From positions 2,915,503-2,979,502 of the forward strand of contig JACKNC010000001.1 of NCBI GenBank assembly GCA_024235095.1: a stretch of DNA of 64,000 nucleotides, in the 5' to 3' direction. Within the stretch, counting starts at the first letter, position 1. The number at the start of each line of letters is the position of its first letter. The translations under genes were made by a program, and so were the position numbers. The notes below the pieces were generated by a model. It had not been told where the DNA came from and did no database searches. It saw only the letters and a list, made by a program, of their open reading frames with translations. Positions 1-8,640 of this stretch are shown piece by piece. This DNA is from Gammaproteobacteria bacterium. Lineage in GTDB: Bacteria > Pseudomonadota > Gammaproteobacteria > Competibacterales > Competibacteraceae.

Positions 1-1
1 C

Positions 2-217
2 CCGGACGATGTGAAAACCTTCCTGAGCAAACTGGATCATCTCAAGGAATGGCTACCCCGGTATGCCCACAACCGGATTTATGGCGCGATGGCGTGGCTC
101 ACGGCGGACGCCAGCGTCGAGGCGATGGCGATCAAGCGCGGACTGTTCAGCATCCGGGCCACGGGCGATTCCGCCACGATTCAGAATGATTCGGCCTTTA
201 CTCCACGAGCGTGGTAG
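2..217 (+). CDS. C-terminal end of an unidentified protein (5' partial)
   Basis: The frame is already open at the window edge (codons for P-D-D precede the GTG at 11) and closes with TAG at 215-217, so this is the last ~71 residues of a longer gene. The piece is soluble and ends in a segment containing GLFSIRATGDSATI. That ending reminds me of the C-termini of hypothetical proteins with a coiled coil plus a PD-(D/E)XK-nuclease-like end (DUF3782 type). This is a memory-based resemblance only. No function can be assigned from the fragment. Confidence 0.55.
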   Translation, partial: PDDVKTFLSKLDHLKEWLPRYAHNRIYGAMAWLTADASVEAMAIKRGLFSIRATGDSATIQNDSAFTPRAW

Positions 218-318
218 CCGAATAGAATAGCCCTATACAAGGCTATTGAATTTAAAAGTATGGGTAAAAATGGTTCTTCGAGGGTTCTTGTGAAATTCGG
301 CTCATCTGTAGAGGACCG

Positions 319-1020
319 CTATAGCAACTTTTCCCATGCCCTTGCAAGTGTTTCTCTTACATGTTCTTCTATATTCTCACCATGTGCGATAATCACTCTT
401 TTCGCGTCCCAACTAAGAATTTTTTTTAAGGCGATCTTTACTGCCGCCTTATTTCCCCAGCCCATTTGATATTCAGGCGCAGCCTTTGGATTGTTCCACA
501 TTCTAAAGATTACTTTCCACCAGAACTGCAGCAATAAACCCGCTTTGTGTCTATAATCGTCTCCGATATTTTCAAGTAAATCAACGAGAATAAGCGTCTG
601 GGATGGCTTATGGAAAAAAGCCACTTCCCACATGTACTTCGTTCCATGCACCATGACTTGGTCAACAGTATCTTCCCATCTATGGTCTGGCTTATTTCCG
701 AGAATCCATTCAAACTTAATATCTGGCCGCTTTCTCTCTAATCCTGAGCATAAGAATGTTTCTGCAGTGGGATAATTCTCTTGGAAGTCTTTAACGAATA
801 AATGATGATAATAACCAGGCGCGATTATGTACTTTACGACCCCAATTTTATCAATTTGTCTTTTAACTGAATTGGAGATTTTACAAGGATCGTGAATCAT
901 TAATTCTCCGTTTTCCAACCTCAGAATTGTAGTGCGCCCAAATAAATCCATTCCTCCAAATCGGACTGGATATTCAAGTAACCATATTTGATTCTTTACA
1001 TATTCAGTTAAATGATCCAT
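319..1020 (-). CDS. DUF4336 family protein (metallo-beta-lactamase-like)
   Basis: A protein of about 233 aa. A longer in-frame start at 1086 exists, but the ATG at 1020 (M-D-H-L-T-E-Y-V) gives the normal family N-terminus. The visible pattern fits DUF4336: an opening WLLEYP segment, then NGELMIHDP, then IIAPGYYHHLFVKDF, then IIAHGENI near the C-terminus. The family is thought to have a beta-lactamase-like fold, but the canonical HxHxDH metal motif is not visible, so enzyme activity is doubtful. It stands alone: the flanking genes are on the plus strand. Base composition is clearly more AT-rich than the neighbouring genes, which may point to transfer. Family call fairly sure, role unknown. Confidence 0.7.
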   Translation of the reverse strand: MDHLTEYVKNQIWLLEYPVRFGGMDLFGRTTILRLENGELMIHDPCKISNSVKRQIDKIGVVKYIIAPGYYHHLFVKDFQENYPTAETFLCSGLERKRPDIKFEWILGNKPDHRWEDTVDQVMVHGTKYMWEVAFFHKPSQTLILVDLLENIGDDYRHKAGLLLQFWWKVIFRMWNNPKAAPEYQMGWGNKAAVKIALKKILSWDAKRVIIAHGENIEEHVRETLARAWEKLL

Positions 1021-1310
1021 TGATTTGTTCTCAGAATTGTGCGAATTGACTTCCAAACAAAAGATGACGAGACGTCGCCTGCCCAAGGACGATCGACAGC
1101 AGGGGCAACAACCTGTTCAGAAAATTCTGAAACGGTTGGCTCAATTTCAAATTCGACAGTACACTTCCGAGCAGCGGCATCGGTCATCCCCCGGATTCGG
1201 CTTGGGTTTGCTCCTTCGCCTTATCCGAAAATAATTCGGTGCCGCTACCCGACCGTACCCCTTCAAAAACTGTCTGAACTTATTGTTTCCATAAGCTAAG
1301 GATTAGAATT

Positions 1311-1739
1311 ATGCATATTCCTGAACAGAGCGAAGACACCGTGCTGGGCAAGATCGCCCGTGGGTCCTCCGCTAAACGGGCCTCTACCCTGATGAATTAT
1401 GGCAATGTGATCGCTATTTTGATTCCATTTCCGCTGCTGATTTTCTGGTTTGGCGCATCGATGCTGGTCTACGCCATGAATCGCCATCACCCGAATCCCA
1501 AGGTAGGCCACTATACTCAACAGGCAGCTTATCGATTTTACGGGATTACGGGATTTTTTATTGTCATTGCCACTTTTATCCCCGGTGGTGGGTGGTGGTG
1601 GCATTTGTTGGCCTGGATTGTGGCGGCGCTGATTCTGATTCCCTGGTCCATTCTCGATCTACGCCGGATTTACCGGGATGAATGGGTCGATATTCCTCTG
1701 GATGACCAAGGACATCCCCTGCTTGGCGCACTCATTTAG
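1311..1739 (+). CDS. Small three-helix membrane protein of unknown function
   Basis: 142 aa with an ATG start at 1311. Three hydrophobic segments are visible at roughly residues 30-53, 73-92 and 96-114; the second ends in a Gly/Trp-rich turn (PGGGWWW). The N-terminus is hydrophilic and the C-terminal ~30 residues are charged. I do not recognise the family. It ends 13 bp before the start of the GGDEF-domain gene, so the two are probably co-transcribed, and the membrane protein could be linked to that regulator. Function unknown. Confidence 0.7.
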   Translation: MHIPEQSEDTVLGKIARGSSAKRASTLMNYGNVIAILIPFPLLIFWFGASMLVYAMNRHHPNPKVGHYTQQAAYRFYGITGFFIVIATFIPGGGWWWHLLAWIVAALILIPWSILDLRRIYRDEWVDIPLDDQGHPLLGALI

Positions 1740-1752
1740 CAGACTTTTCTGT

Positions 1753-2754
1753 ATGAATGGCCTGGTTTGTTCCCTGGAAGATATCGGATTACCGCCGTTT
1801 CTGCAGGAACTGGGCAGTGTAGTCATCGCGCTGCTTGATGAAAATGGCAACGTGCTGGCTGCTAACCGGAGCTTTCTGCGACTGGTGCCGCTGCTGGAAG
1901 CCTCTGGCCAGCCCTGGAATGTCCGTTCGCTGTTCGTCAACCCACGCTTGGAAGATGTACAGGCGCTGGTGCCATATCATGGCGGTGCGTTGTTGCTATA
2001 CCGTGGCATTCTGAACGTCGCTCTTGAGGATCAGCCTTGCCGTTCTCTGCAAGGACATATTTATCGCTGGCAAGAGGGGCGGTTGCTGGTGGCGGCTGAA
2101 TATGATGTGGAAGGCTTAGAGATGCTGGGCGCTACGGTGATGCAGCTTAACGAGGAACTGGCGGAGACCCAGCGTCAATTACTGCGAGCGAGCCGGGGAC
2201 TGAAACGCAATGAGGCGACGATCCGGGAATTGATGCAGACTGATTCGCTGACCGGCGTCGGCAACCAGCAGCGACTGGATGAAGCGCTGACGGCTGAAGT
2301 CGAGCGCAGCCAGCGTTACCATCATTTATTGTGTCTTCTGATTACCGATATAGATCATTTCAAGGATGTCAACGATCATCACGGTCATGCCCTGGGCGAT
2401 GAAGTGTTGAAACGCTTTGCGTTGTTATTGCGCGAGCATTGCCGGCAAAGCGACCTAGCGGCGCGTCTCTGCGGTGAGAAATTTGTCATTCTGTTGCCGG
2501 ATATTTCCTTGGAGAACGCGGTCGCTTGCGCGGAGCGCATCCGCCAGCAGTTAGAGTCCCAACCGCTCGTGGGACAGATCGGGCGAGTGACCGCCAGTTT
2601 CGGCGTAGCGATGCTGGACCGGGATGAAGAGAGCAGCGATTTCATGCGGCGCGCCGATCAAGCTCTTTATCGCTCCAAAAAGGAAGGCCGCAACCGGGTC
2701 ACGCAGTCGGTGGTCGCCGAGCAGAACGCAGTGCCGGATGTCGGCTGTTGTTAA
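1753..2754 (+). CDS. GGDEF-domain protein with degenerate active site and intact I-site
   Basis: 333 aa counted from the ATG at 1753; an earlier in-frame ATG at 1678 would overlap the upstream gene by 62 bp and is less likely. The N-terminal ~125 residues look PAS-like (segment VVIALLDENGNVLAANRSF), followed by a coiled coil near 135-170 and a GGDEF domain at about 170-325. The signature loop reads CGEKF (residues 240-244) instead of GG(D/E)EF, losing the first Gly and the key acidic residue. The RxxD inhibitory site is present as RQSD at 231-234 with the standard 5-residue spacing. It therefore probably binds c-di-GMP as an effector rather than making it. That conclusion is inference from family rules. 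Confidence 0.85.
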   Translation: MNGLVCSLEDIGLPPFLQELGSVVIALLDENGNVLAANRSFLRLVPLLEASGQPWNVRSLFVNPRLEDVQALVPYHGGALLLYRGILNVALEDQPCRSLQGHIYRWQEGRLLVAAEYDVEGLEMLGATVMQLNEELAETQRQLLRASRGLKRNEATIRELMQTDSLTGVGNQQRLDEALTAEVERSQRYHHLLCLLITDIDHFKDVNDHHGHALGDEVLKRFALLLREHCRQSDLAARLCGEKFVILLPDISLENAVACAERIRQQLESQPLVGQIGRVTASFGVAMLDRDEESSDFMRRADQALYRSKKEGRNRVTQSVVAEQNAVPDVGCC

Positions 2755-2789
2755 TTTATTCCCCCTCATTTAACAAAGGAAGGAGGTGA

Positions 2790-3563
2790 ATGTTTACGCT
2801 CTATACACACACTGCTGGCGCAGGCCCGGATGTCGTGTTGGTGCATGGTTGGGGCATGCATTCTGGCGTCTGGGAGGATGTTGCCGAAAGCTTGGTGGAT
2901 CACTACCGGGTCACAGTGCTGGACTTGCCGGGCCACGGTTACAGCCGGGGAGGCTCCGAAGTAGGTCACACCCTGGACGATTGGGCAAAAGCCGTGATTG
3001 CGGCAACGCCTGCGCGAGCGGCCTGGGTCGGTTGGTCGCTGGGAGGACTGATCGCCCAGCAGGTCGCCTTGACAGACCCGGCGCGGGTCCGCCAACTGGC
3101 GCTGGTCAACAGTACGCCCTGCTTTATCCAGCGCCCCGATTGGCCACAAGGCATCGCCCGGTCGGTTTTACAGCGCTTCGCTGAGGAGTTGCGCGAAGAT
3201 TACCGGGTAGTGCTCAAGCGCTTCATCGCGTTGGAAGTTCACGGCAGCGACAAGGCCAGCGCCCAGTTGAGGCAACTCAAGGCCATGCTATTCCAACACG
3301 GCGAACCCGAGGTAGCGGCTCTGGAGGATGGATTGGCGATTCTGGAAACCAGCGATCTGCGCGCCAGCTTAGCAAAAATCGCTTGCCCAACCCTGCTCCT
3401 AATGGGACAGCGTGATCAACTGGTTCCGGCGAAAACCGGAGAGGCGATGCTGCAACAGTTGCCGGACGCTCGGTTGCGGGTATTCCCCCGGGCTGGACAC
3501 GCGCCATTCTTCGCGCACCTGCCGGAATTTATTACTGAACTACGGGCGTTTCTCGATGCATGA
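2790..3563 (+). CDS. bioH: Pimeloyl-ACP methyl ester carboxylesterase BioH
   Basis: 257 aa alpha/beta hydrolase, the usual BioH length. BioH cleaves the methyl ester of pimeloyl-ACP to end the BioC-dependent synthesis of the biotin precursor. The catalytic triad is visible at the expected places: Ser83 in GWSLGG, Asp209 in GQRDQLVP and His237 in AGHAPF. The oxyanion-side HGWGMHSGVW motif is near residue 19. A very strong ribosome binding site (AGGAGGT, 2781-2787) sits just upstream of the ATG. Its stop overlaps the start of bioC by 8 bp, so the two biotin genes are translated together. Confident. Confidence 0.95.
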   Translation: MFTLYTHTAGAGPDVVLVHGWGMHSGVWEDVAESLVDHYRVTVLDLPGHGYSRGGSEVGHTLDDWAKAVIAATPARAAWVGWSLGGLIAQQVALTDPARVRQLALVNSTPCFIQRPDWPQGIARSVLQRFAEELREDYRVVLKRFIALEVHGSDKASAQLRQLKAMLFQHGEPEVAALEDGLAILETSDLRASLAKIACPTLLLMGQRDQLVPAKTGEAMLQQLPDARLRVFPRAGHAPFFAHLPEFITELRAFLDA

Positions 3564-4452
3564 CGACCGTGAAGGCTTGCTGTTTGCGCCCGACCGAAAT
3601 CAGTTAAGGCGCGCTTTTGAGCGGGCGGCGGCGGATTACGACGAAGCGGCGTTTCTGCATCGTGAAGTGGGCGGGCGCTTGCTGGAGCGTCTGGACCTGA
3701 TCAAACTGCAACCGCAGCTTATCCTCGACGTCGGATGTGGAACCGGCGTTATCACCTTGGCTCTGATGAAGAAATACCGTAGGGCGCGAGTAATCGGTTT
3801 GGAGCGGGCGCCAGCTATGTTGGCGAAAGCCTGTAAACGGAAGCCCTGGTTCCGCACCCTGTACGGTTTGACCGGCGAACCCGAAGCGTTGCCGTTGGCC
3901 AATGCCAGTTGCGATCTGATCTTTTCCAATCTGGCGCTGCCCTGGGTGACTGAACTGGATCAGGCGCTGGCGGAATTTCGCCGGGTGCTGAAACCCGGTG
4001 GAGCGCTGTTGTTCAGCACTCTTGGCCCGGATACCCTGGTCGAACTCCGCCGCAGTTGGGTTGCCGCCAGCGATGGTTACAACCATGTTAACGCCTTCTT
4101 CGACATGCATGACATTGGCGATGCCTTGTTGCGGGCGCGGTTGGCGGAACCGGTGATGGATGTCGAGCGGCTCACTCTAACCTATTCCGAGATGGACGGT
4201 TTAGCGCGCGATCTCAAAGCCTTGGGCGCGCGCAATGTAACGCGGGGGCGCCCTACGGGTCTGATGAGCCGGAAACGGTGGCAAGCAGTGCGGGAAGCCT
4301 ATGAGCAGCACCGCCGTTCGGATGGATTGCTGCCGGTCAGCTGCGAAGTCGTTTATGGCCACGCCTGGGGGCCGACTTTGAGCGCGTCCCGTCCCTGGGA
4401 TCAAGGTCCAGCGGTCTTTCCCTTGTCACAATTGCGCCGGCGCAATTCATGA
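3556..4452 (+). CDS. bioC: Malonyl-ACP O-methyltransferase BioC
   Basis: 298 aa from the ATG at 3556, which lies inside the end of bioH; a longer upstream frame (from 3412) is shadow sequence inside bioH. BioC uses SAM to methylate malonyl-ACP so that the fatty-acid machinery can build pimelate. The SAM-binding motif I ILDVGCGTG is at residues 56-64, and the post-I/motif III region (SNLALPWV, then LKPGGALLFSTLG) has the BioC pattern. The N-terminal R-x-AFERAAADYD segment is also typical. It pairs with the upstream bioH to start biotin synthesis; bioF, bioA and bioD are not in the window. Confidence 0.95.
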   Translation: MHDDREGLLFAPDRNQLRRAFERAAADYDEAAFLHREVGGRLLERLDLIKLQPQLILDVGCGTGVITLALMKKYRRARVIGLERAPAMLAKACKRKPWFRTLYGLTGEPEALPLANASCDLIFSNLALPWVTELDQALAEFRRVLKPGGALLFSTLGPDTLVELRRSWVAASDGYNHVNAFFDMHDIGDALLRARLAEPVMDVERLTLTYSEMDGLARDLKALGARNVTRGRPTGLMSRKRWQAVREAYEQHRRSDGLLPVSCEVVYGHAWGPTLSASRPWDQGPAVFPLSQLRRRNS

Positions 4453-4538
4453 ACTTCTACTGGCTAAACAGCTATATTCGCTAACATAACGAGAATATAC
4501 TCAACGGAACACACGCGCCTGTTTACGAGGAGAAGTTG

Positions 4539-5051
4539 ATGAATGCTGAAGCGTTACGATCAATCCAGGGTCCGCTGAAAGAACGTTACCGCGAGGCTCC
4601 CGATGCCGCGTTGATCAGGCTGCGCGCCCAAGGTCGTCTCGGTGAAGGGGTTGTCTGCAAGGTTGAGACGGGCAAGGCGCCAGTGGTGGCTGGATTGCAT
4701 CCTGCCACTGGCGGCGATGGCCTCAGCGCCTGTTCAGGCAATATGTTGCTGGAAGCGCTCGTCGCTTGCGCCGGAGTGACGTTGAACGCCGTAGCCACTG
4801 CACTGGAGATCAAACTGCGCGACGCAATGCTTGAGGCGGAAGGCGACCTCGACTTCCGAGGCACCCTGGGTCTGTCCAAGGAAACGCCCGTCGGTTTTAA
4901 AAATATCCGGTTACAGATCACTCTCGACACCGATGCTTCCGAAGAACAATTGAACACCCTGCTGCGCCTGACCGAGCGGTACTGTGTGGTGTACCAAACG
5001 CTGGCTCACTCACCCGCCTTGTCAGTGACTTGCCAGCGCGACATAGCTTGA
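4539..5051 (+). CDS. OsmC family protein (organic hydroperoxide reductase-like)
   Basis: 170 aa from the ATG at 4539; a TTG one codon earlier is possible, but the GAGGAGA ribosome binding site at about 4527-4533 suits the ATG. OsmC/Ohr proteins reduce organic peroxides with two cysteines. Here they are seen in LVACAGVTL (mid-protein) and RYCVVYQTL (C-terminal), the expected relative positions. About 85 bp separate it from bioC, with an AT-rich stretch that could hold its own promoter. The exact subgroup (OsmC, Ohr or YhfA-like) cannot be decided by eye. Confidence 0.85.
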   Translation: MNAEALRSIQGPLKERYREAPDAALIRLRAQGRLGEGVVCKVETGKAPVVAGLHPATGGDGLSACSGNMLLEALVACAGVTLNAVATALEIKLRDAMLEAEGDLDFRGTLGLSKETPVGFKNIRLQITLDTDASEEQLNTLLRLTERYCVVYQTLAHSPALSVTCQRDIA

Positions 5052-5061
5052 TTTACAGTCT

Positions 5062-5358
5062 TTAAGGATTGATCTTGACGCCGCGACGCGCCAATTCTTG
5101 TACAATCGCTGTTGCATGAGGATGGCCAGCATTGGCCAGACGCCGAGTACCCGCTGCCAGCGCGTCGAGTTGCTGACGCATCTTCTGGGCAGTCTGGACG
5201 GTTTGCTCCTGGTTCGCGTACAGGGTTTGCAGGTTACTGCGCTCACGCAGCAACTGCACGGACTGAAAGCCGGTCCATAATAGCCAAGCGGTCATAAAGA
5301 GGGCCAATGGTAAAAACAGAGTGCGTTCTGGCCGGGGTCGTTGTGGCGCGTCTTTCAT
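5062..5358 (-). CDS. Small bitopic membrane protein with periplasmic coiled coil
   Basis: 98 aa. A charged N-terminal tail (about 12 residues) is followed by one membrane helix (about 14-31, LFLPLALFMTAWLLW) and then a Gln/Leu-rich stretch with coiled-coil character up to about residue 75. The topology is inside-N, outside-C. Its ATG overlaps the stop of the upstream gene by 4 bp (5355-5358), so the pair form a translationally coupled operon. The layout (short tail, one helix, coiled coil) resembles divisome or secretion scaffold proteins such as FtsB/FtsL, but no sequence motif confirms this. Family not recognised. Confidence 0.65.
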   Translation of the reverse strand: MKDAPQRPRPERTLFLPLALFMTAWLLWTGFQSVQLLRERSNLQTLYANQEQTVQTAQKMRQQLDALAAGTRRLANAGHPHATAIVQELARRGVKINP

Positions 5359-5714
5359 GACTTGTCCTTTTTGTTTGCAGCTTCGGTAGACTCAGTGGAC
5401 TGGGTGGACTCAGTGGATTCGACAGGCTTGTCGGGGGCTGGCGCCGGTGACGCTACATTCACTGTAATACCTTGCGCAGCCAGTAATGCCCGCAACTGGA
5501 CATCGTTATGCCGAACGGATAAATCCGCCAGGGTGCGCAGCAGCGGTTGATAAATGTTCTCAAATTGCAGGCTTTGCTGAATGTAGAGATTGCGGTTCGC
5601 TATATCGGCTTGCAAATTGCGGTTACGGTCGTACAACAGGATGTTGACCAGCACCAGCACCAGGGAAACACCGGCCAGCGCAGTCAGCATCCAATAACGG
5701 AATCGATGATCCAT
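5355..5714 (-). CDS. Small bitopic membrane protein with coiled coil and Ser/Thr/Glu-rich tail
   Basis: 119 aa. One membrane helix lies at about residues 8-27 (MLTALAGVSLVLVLVNILLY). An extended helical region follows to about 85, then a low-complexity tail of S-T-E repeats from about 95, encoded by short tandem DNA repeats near 5385-5425. It is the first gene of a two-gene unit with the similar-shaped 5062-5358 product (4-bp overlap). The two probably form a complex in the membrane; this is inferred from shape and coupling only. Family not recognised. Confidence 0.65.
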   Translation of the reverse strand: MDHRFRYWMLTALAGVSLVLVLVNILLYDRNRNLQADIANRNLYIQQSLQFENIYQPLLRTLADLSVRHNDVQLRALLAAQGITVNVASPAPAPDKPVESTESTQSTESTEAANKKDKS

Positions 5715-5742
5715 TTAGAAGTTCTCGCTTAATTGATAGACG

Positions 5743-5778
5743 AAAAAACGGCTCCACCCCGACATCGAGGTGGAGCGG
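5743..5778 (-). terminator. Rho-independent terminator of the giant exported-protein gene
   Basis: Read on the minus strand, an 8-bp perfect stem (GCTCCACC/GGTGGAGC, arms 5769-5776 and 5751-5758) with a 10-nt loop is followed within two bases by six T residues (5743-5748). It lies about 30 bp past the stop of the minus-strand gene ending at 5808 and just before the start of the next minus-strand gene. Confidence 0.8.
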
Positions 5779-5807
5779 TTATCAGGCGCGCCTGATCGTT
5801 GTCGAGC

Positions 5808-7970
5808 TTAATTCACGCGCCGCAGGCGCAGACGACCATAAAGGCCCGCCAGCCCGAACAGCATCAGCAACAACATCGGCGGTTCGTCGACCGAGGTAGC
5901 ATCACGATCCTGGATCAGACCCCGGAAGTTGAGATTGATGTCGAATTGTTGCTGGAAGCCGCTGGCGTTGAAGCCAAACGCGGTCAGGGTAATCGTCTCC
6001 TGGAAGCTGCCGAGGCCGAGATCCGCCGTGTTAAAGGCGAAGCTCAGGCCGCTGATCGTATCGCCGGCCACCAGATTGTCAAAGTCGCCAAACCCGCTCA
6101 GCGTGAACGGCGTACTGACGCCCGTCAGGTCATAGCTGCCGCGCAGCAGATCAGCCGGACCGGCAACAGCGTTGCTGAAGCTGAGTCCGGTGTTGACAGA
6201 GCCAAAGTCGTTAAACAGCGAACCCAAGTCGATCGTGAAATCGAGTCCGGACATGCTCAAAGCGCCCAGGCCCGAATTCAACGCGAAGAGGGGATTCGCG
6301 TAGTTGTTAACCGTCCCGAGTAAACTGACCGAGACATCGTCGAACACCAGGTCGGCGAGATCAGGGTTCTGCGAGGCCAGTTTGACCGTTGCGTTGCCAT
6401 TAAAGACGCCAGCGTTGCTGGTATCCAGACCCGCTACCAGCGAGGCGCTATCCGATTGCTGCGCACCCAGGCCGGCGAAACTGCCGCTGGCGGAGAATGG
6501 GCCGCTGGCATCCAGGAGGCTGGCCGCCAGGGTATCGTTGAGTCCGGTCAAATCGGCGTTGTTCAAGACCTGGAGCGCCTGCTCGGCGAAATCGCCCACA
6601 TGGACGATGCCAAAGTCGATGATGTTGGTCGCCACGACGGGGTCTGCCGAGGTATAGACCCGTCCAGTGAGCGCGACATCGCCACTACCGACGGACAGGT
6701 CCGCGGCGCCGGTCGTGCCTGCGCCGGTGGAGACGAAAGCAACCGTGGCGTTGTCGTTGAAGCTGCCGGCGGTGCTGGTGTCGAGGGCCACTTGCAGGCT
6801 GGCCGCATCACTGCCGCCCGCCGCGAGATTGTTGATTGCGCCACTGGTTGAGAACGGGCCGGTAGTTCCGCCAATCGTGGCGTCCAGTCCCTCGGTAAAG
6901 GCGTCGGGCGAGACATTAGCGACCCCGACGTTGGCTGTTGGCGCGGCATCGCCGACACGGGCGGCCAGGATGATCGTCGGCGTGTCGATTTCCGGGTTGG
7001 CCAGGCGATAGACCGCCCCAGTGACTTGCACATTTTGTGACGCCAGCGTCATTTCACAGTTGGGCGCGCAATTGCCGATGTTGCTGGCGTCGGACACCAA
7101 GTTGAGCGTCGCCGTGCCATTGACCGCGCCAGCTGTCGCCGTATTCAGGCCGACTTGCAAGCTGCTCGCATTGGTCTGACCGGGATCAAGCAAGTTGAAC
7201 CCGCCACTGGCGGTGATCGGGGCGTTGCCGCTGATGGTGGCGTTGAGCGCCGCCTGATCGTTTCCGGTCGCCTGGTTGGTGACGCTGACGAACGCGGTGG
7301 GAGAGGTTGCGCCTTGACGCACGTTGCCAAGATTAATCGGCTGCACGGTGTTGATCACCGGATTGGCGGCGTCAATCACCGTAGCGGTGGCTTCAATCAG
7401 ACCATTGACGCCAAAGTTTTGCGAGCCGACCGCGAGTTCGCCAAGGCCGTTACTGACGCCGTTCACCGTGCCGGCGCTGAAGTAATTGACGGCGATGGCG
7501 CCGTTGATGGTTCCGGCGCTGGCGGTATTGACGCTGACCATCATGCTGCTGGCGTCGGTGCCGCCAGCAGCCAGGCCGGTGATGCTGCCGCTGCCGCTGA
7601 TCTGGCCTGCGCCCTGGCCGCTGGTTCCGCCAAAGCGGGCATTGAGGTCTTCGACGAAGCCCACCGGGCCGGTGGCGATGTTGCTGATCGACAGCGCCTG
7701 GTTCACGGTCTGGCCGACTTGCACCGTGCCGAAGTTGTAGCTGGCGACATTCAGATTGCCTTCGGCGACCTGAAAGACGTTGCCTGACACTGCGATTGTC
7801 TGACTGCCGACATCCAACGTTCCCAAGCCGCTCGTGCCGGTTCCGTCTGTTTGGTAATTCAGGGTGACGGTTCCGGTTCGGGCGCCCGCCGCCGAGGTAT
7901 CGACGCCGACTGTTAATGACGTGCTGTCGCTGCCGCCGCCCGCCAGCAGATCGATGCTCCCACCGTTATT
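5808..7970 (-). pseudogene. C-terminal part of a giant beta-repeat exported protein, PEP-CTERM-like tail
   Basis: The downstream fragment (about 720 aa) of a gene split by an insertion sequence; the other part is 8641-13151. It contains repeated ~110-residue modules of the 'choice-of-anchor D' kind (pattern: VDFGNVxVG, then FTEGLDA, then LAAGGSDAASLxVALDTSTAG). It ends with a sorting-signal-like tail: DEPP, a hydrophobic helix (LLLMLFGLAGL) and an Arg-rich end (RLRLRRVN). That arrangement matches PEP-CTERM signals, which target proteins to exosortase processing and the cell surface; no exosortase gene is in the window. As it stands this part has no native start codon. Its reading frame is the same as the N-terminal fragment, so exact loss of the insertion would restore one protein. 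Confidence 0.85.
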
Positions 7971-7983
7971 AACAACGTAGAAA

Positions 7984-8004
7984 ACCACGCCCTTAGGGCG
8001 TGGT
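7984..8004 (+). repeat. Left-end hairpin of the IS200-type element
   Basis: A perfect 9-bp stem (ACCACGCCC/GGGCGTGGT) with a 3-base TTA loop, about 13 bp inside the left boundary. In IS200/IS605 elements such hairpins are the recognition site of the Y1 transposase. Confidence 0.8.
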
Positions 8005-8092
8005 CAGAGATCAACGGCTTTGCCAGTTGATCGACTCATGGGGTACTACTACGGTTTGTTGTCCCCACAACAGATCGAGAGGAGTACTGACC

Positions 8093-8527
8093 ATGAGTCG
8101 ATTCAGAAAGTTATCACATACGATCTGGCACTGCCAGTATCATATTGTTTGGGTTCCGAAATACCGGTATCGAGTCCTCACAGGGCACATTGCAGAAGAG
8201 GTATCGCGATGTATTCACGCCTTTTCGGACTATCAAAAAGTGGAAATTGTTGAATTAAATATCCAGGTGGATCATGTTCATCTGTTGGTGATGATTCCGC
8301 CGAAGTTGTCGATTTCTAACTTTGTGGGAACGCTGAAGGGGCGGACGGCCATTCGGGTCTTCAATCGGTTTTGCGAACTGAAAAGGAGACCCTATTGGGG
8401 CAACCACTTTTGGGCGCGCGGCTACTGTGTGGATACGATAGGACTGGATGTCGAGAAGATTCGCAAGTATGTGCGGTATCAAGAGCGTAAGGAAAGAGAC
8501 GCCGAACAGCGCGGTTTCGATTTCTAA
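8093..8527 (+). CDS. tnpA: IS200-type Y1 transposase TnpA
   Basis: 144 aa, the normal size for TnpA of IS200/IS605 elements, which moves single-stranded DNA through a tyrosine intermediate. The HUH metal motif is seen as HVHLLV at about residues 64-69, and the likely catalytic tyrosine is in FWARGYCVDTIG near residue 115. The N-terminus (HCQYHIVWVPKYR) is a family hallmark. The ATG at 8093 has a GAGAGGAG ribosome site upstream; the longer frame from 8000 is leader sequence. No tnpB is present. The gene is intact, so the element may still be mobile. Confidence 0.95.
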   Translation: MSRFRKLSHTIWHCQYHIVWVPKYRYRVLTGHIAEEVSRCIHAFSDYQKVEIVELNIQVDHVHLLVMIPPKLSISNFVGTLKGRTAIRVFNRFCELKRRPYWGNHFWARGYCVDTIGLDVEKIRKYVRYQERKERDAEQRGFDF

Positions 8528-8607
8528 AGTGAGAACCCATCCTGTGGGGACGACGCCCTTGCCTCCTCAGGGGGCAAGGCAGACTATCCCCTTTTAGGGG
8601 TTAACCA

Positions 8608-8632
8608 AAACCACCCGCTTTGCGGGTGGTTT
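8608..8632 (+). repeat. Right-end hairpin of the IS200-type element
   Basis: An 11-bp perfect stem (AAACCACCCGC/GCGGGTGGTTT) with a TTT loop close to the right boundary. Its lower stem shares the ACCAC core with the left-end hairpin, as expected if one transposase binds both. Confidence 0.8.
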
Positions 8633-8640
8633 CTTTACTG

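Larger units (their letters stand above)
7971..8640 (+). mobile_element. IS200-type insertion sequence (about 0.67 kb)
   Basis: A single transposase gene is flanked by subterminal hairpins, as in the IS200/IS605 single-strand transposons: a left-end hairpin at 7984-8004 (9-bp stem, TTA loop) and a right-end hairpin at 8608-8632 (11-bp stem, TTT loop). There are no inverted terminal repeats and no target duplication, which is normal for this family. Exact ends are ambiguous by a few bases: removing 666 or 669 bp from here rejoins the interrupted gene in frame. The long 5' leader (8005-8092) and the stem-loop-rich 3' region (8557-8600) are also typical. Confidence 0.85.
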
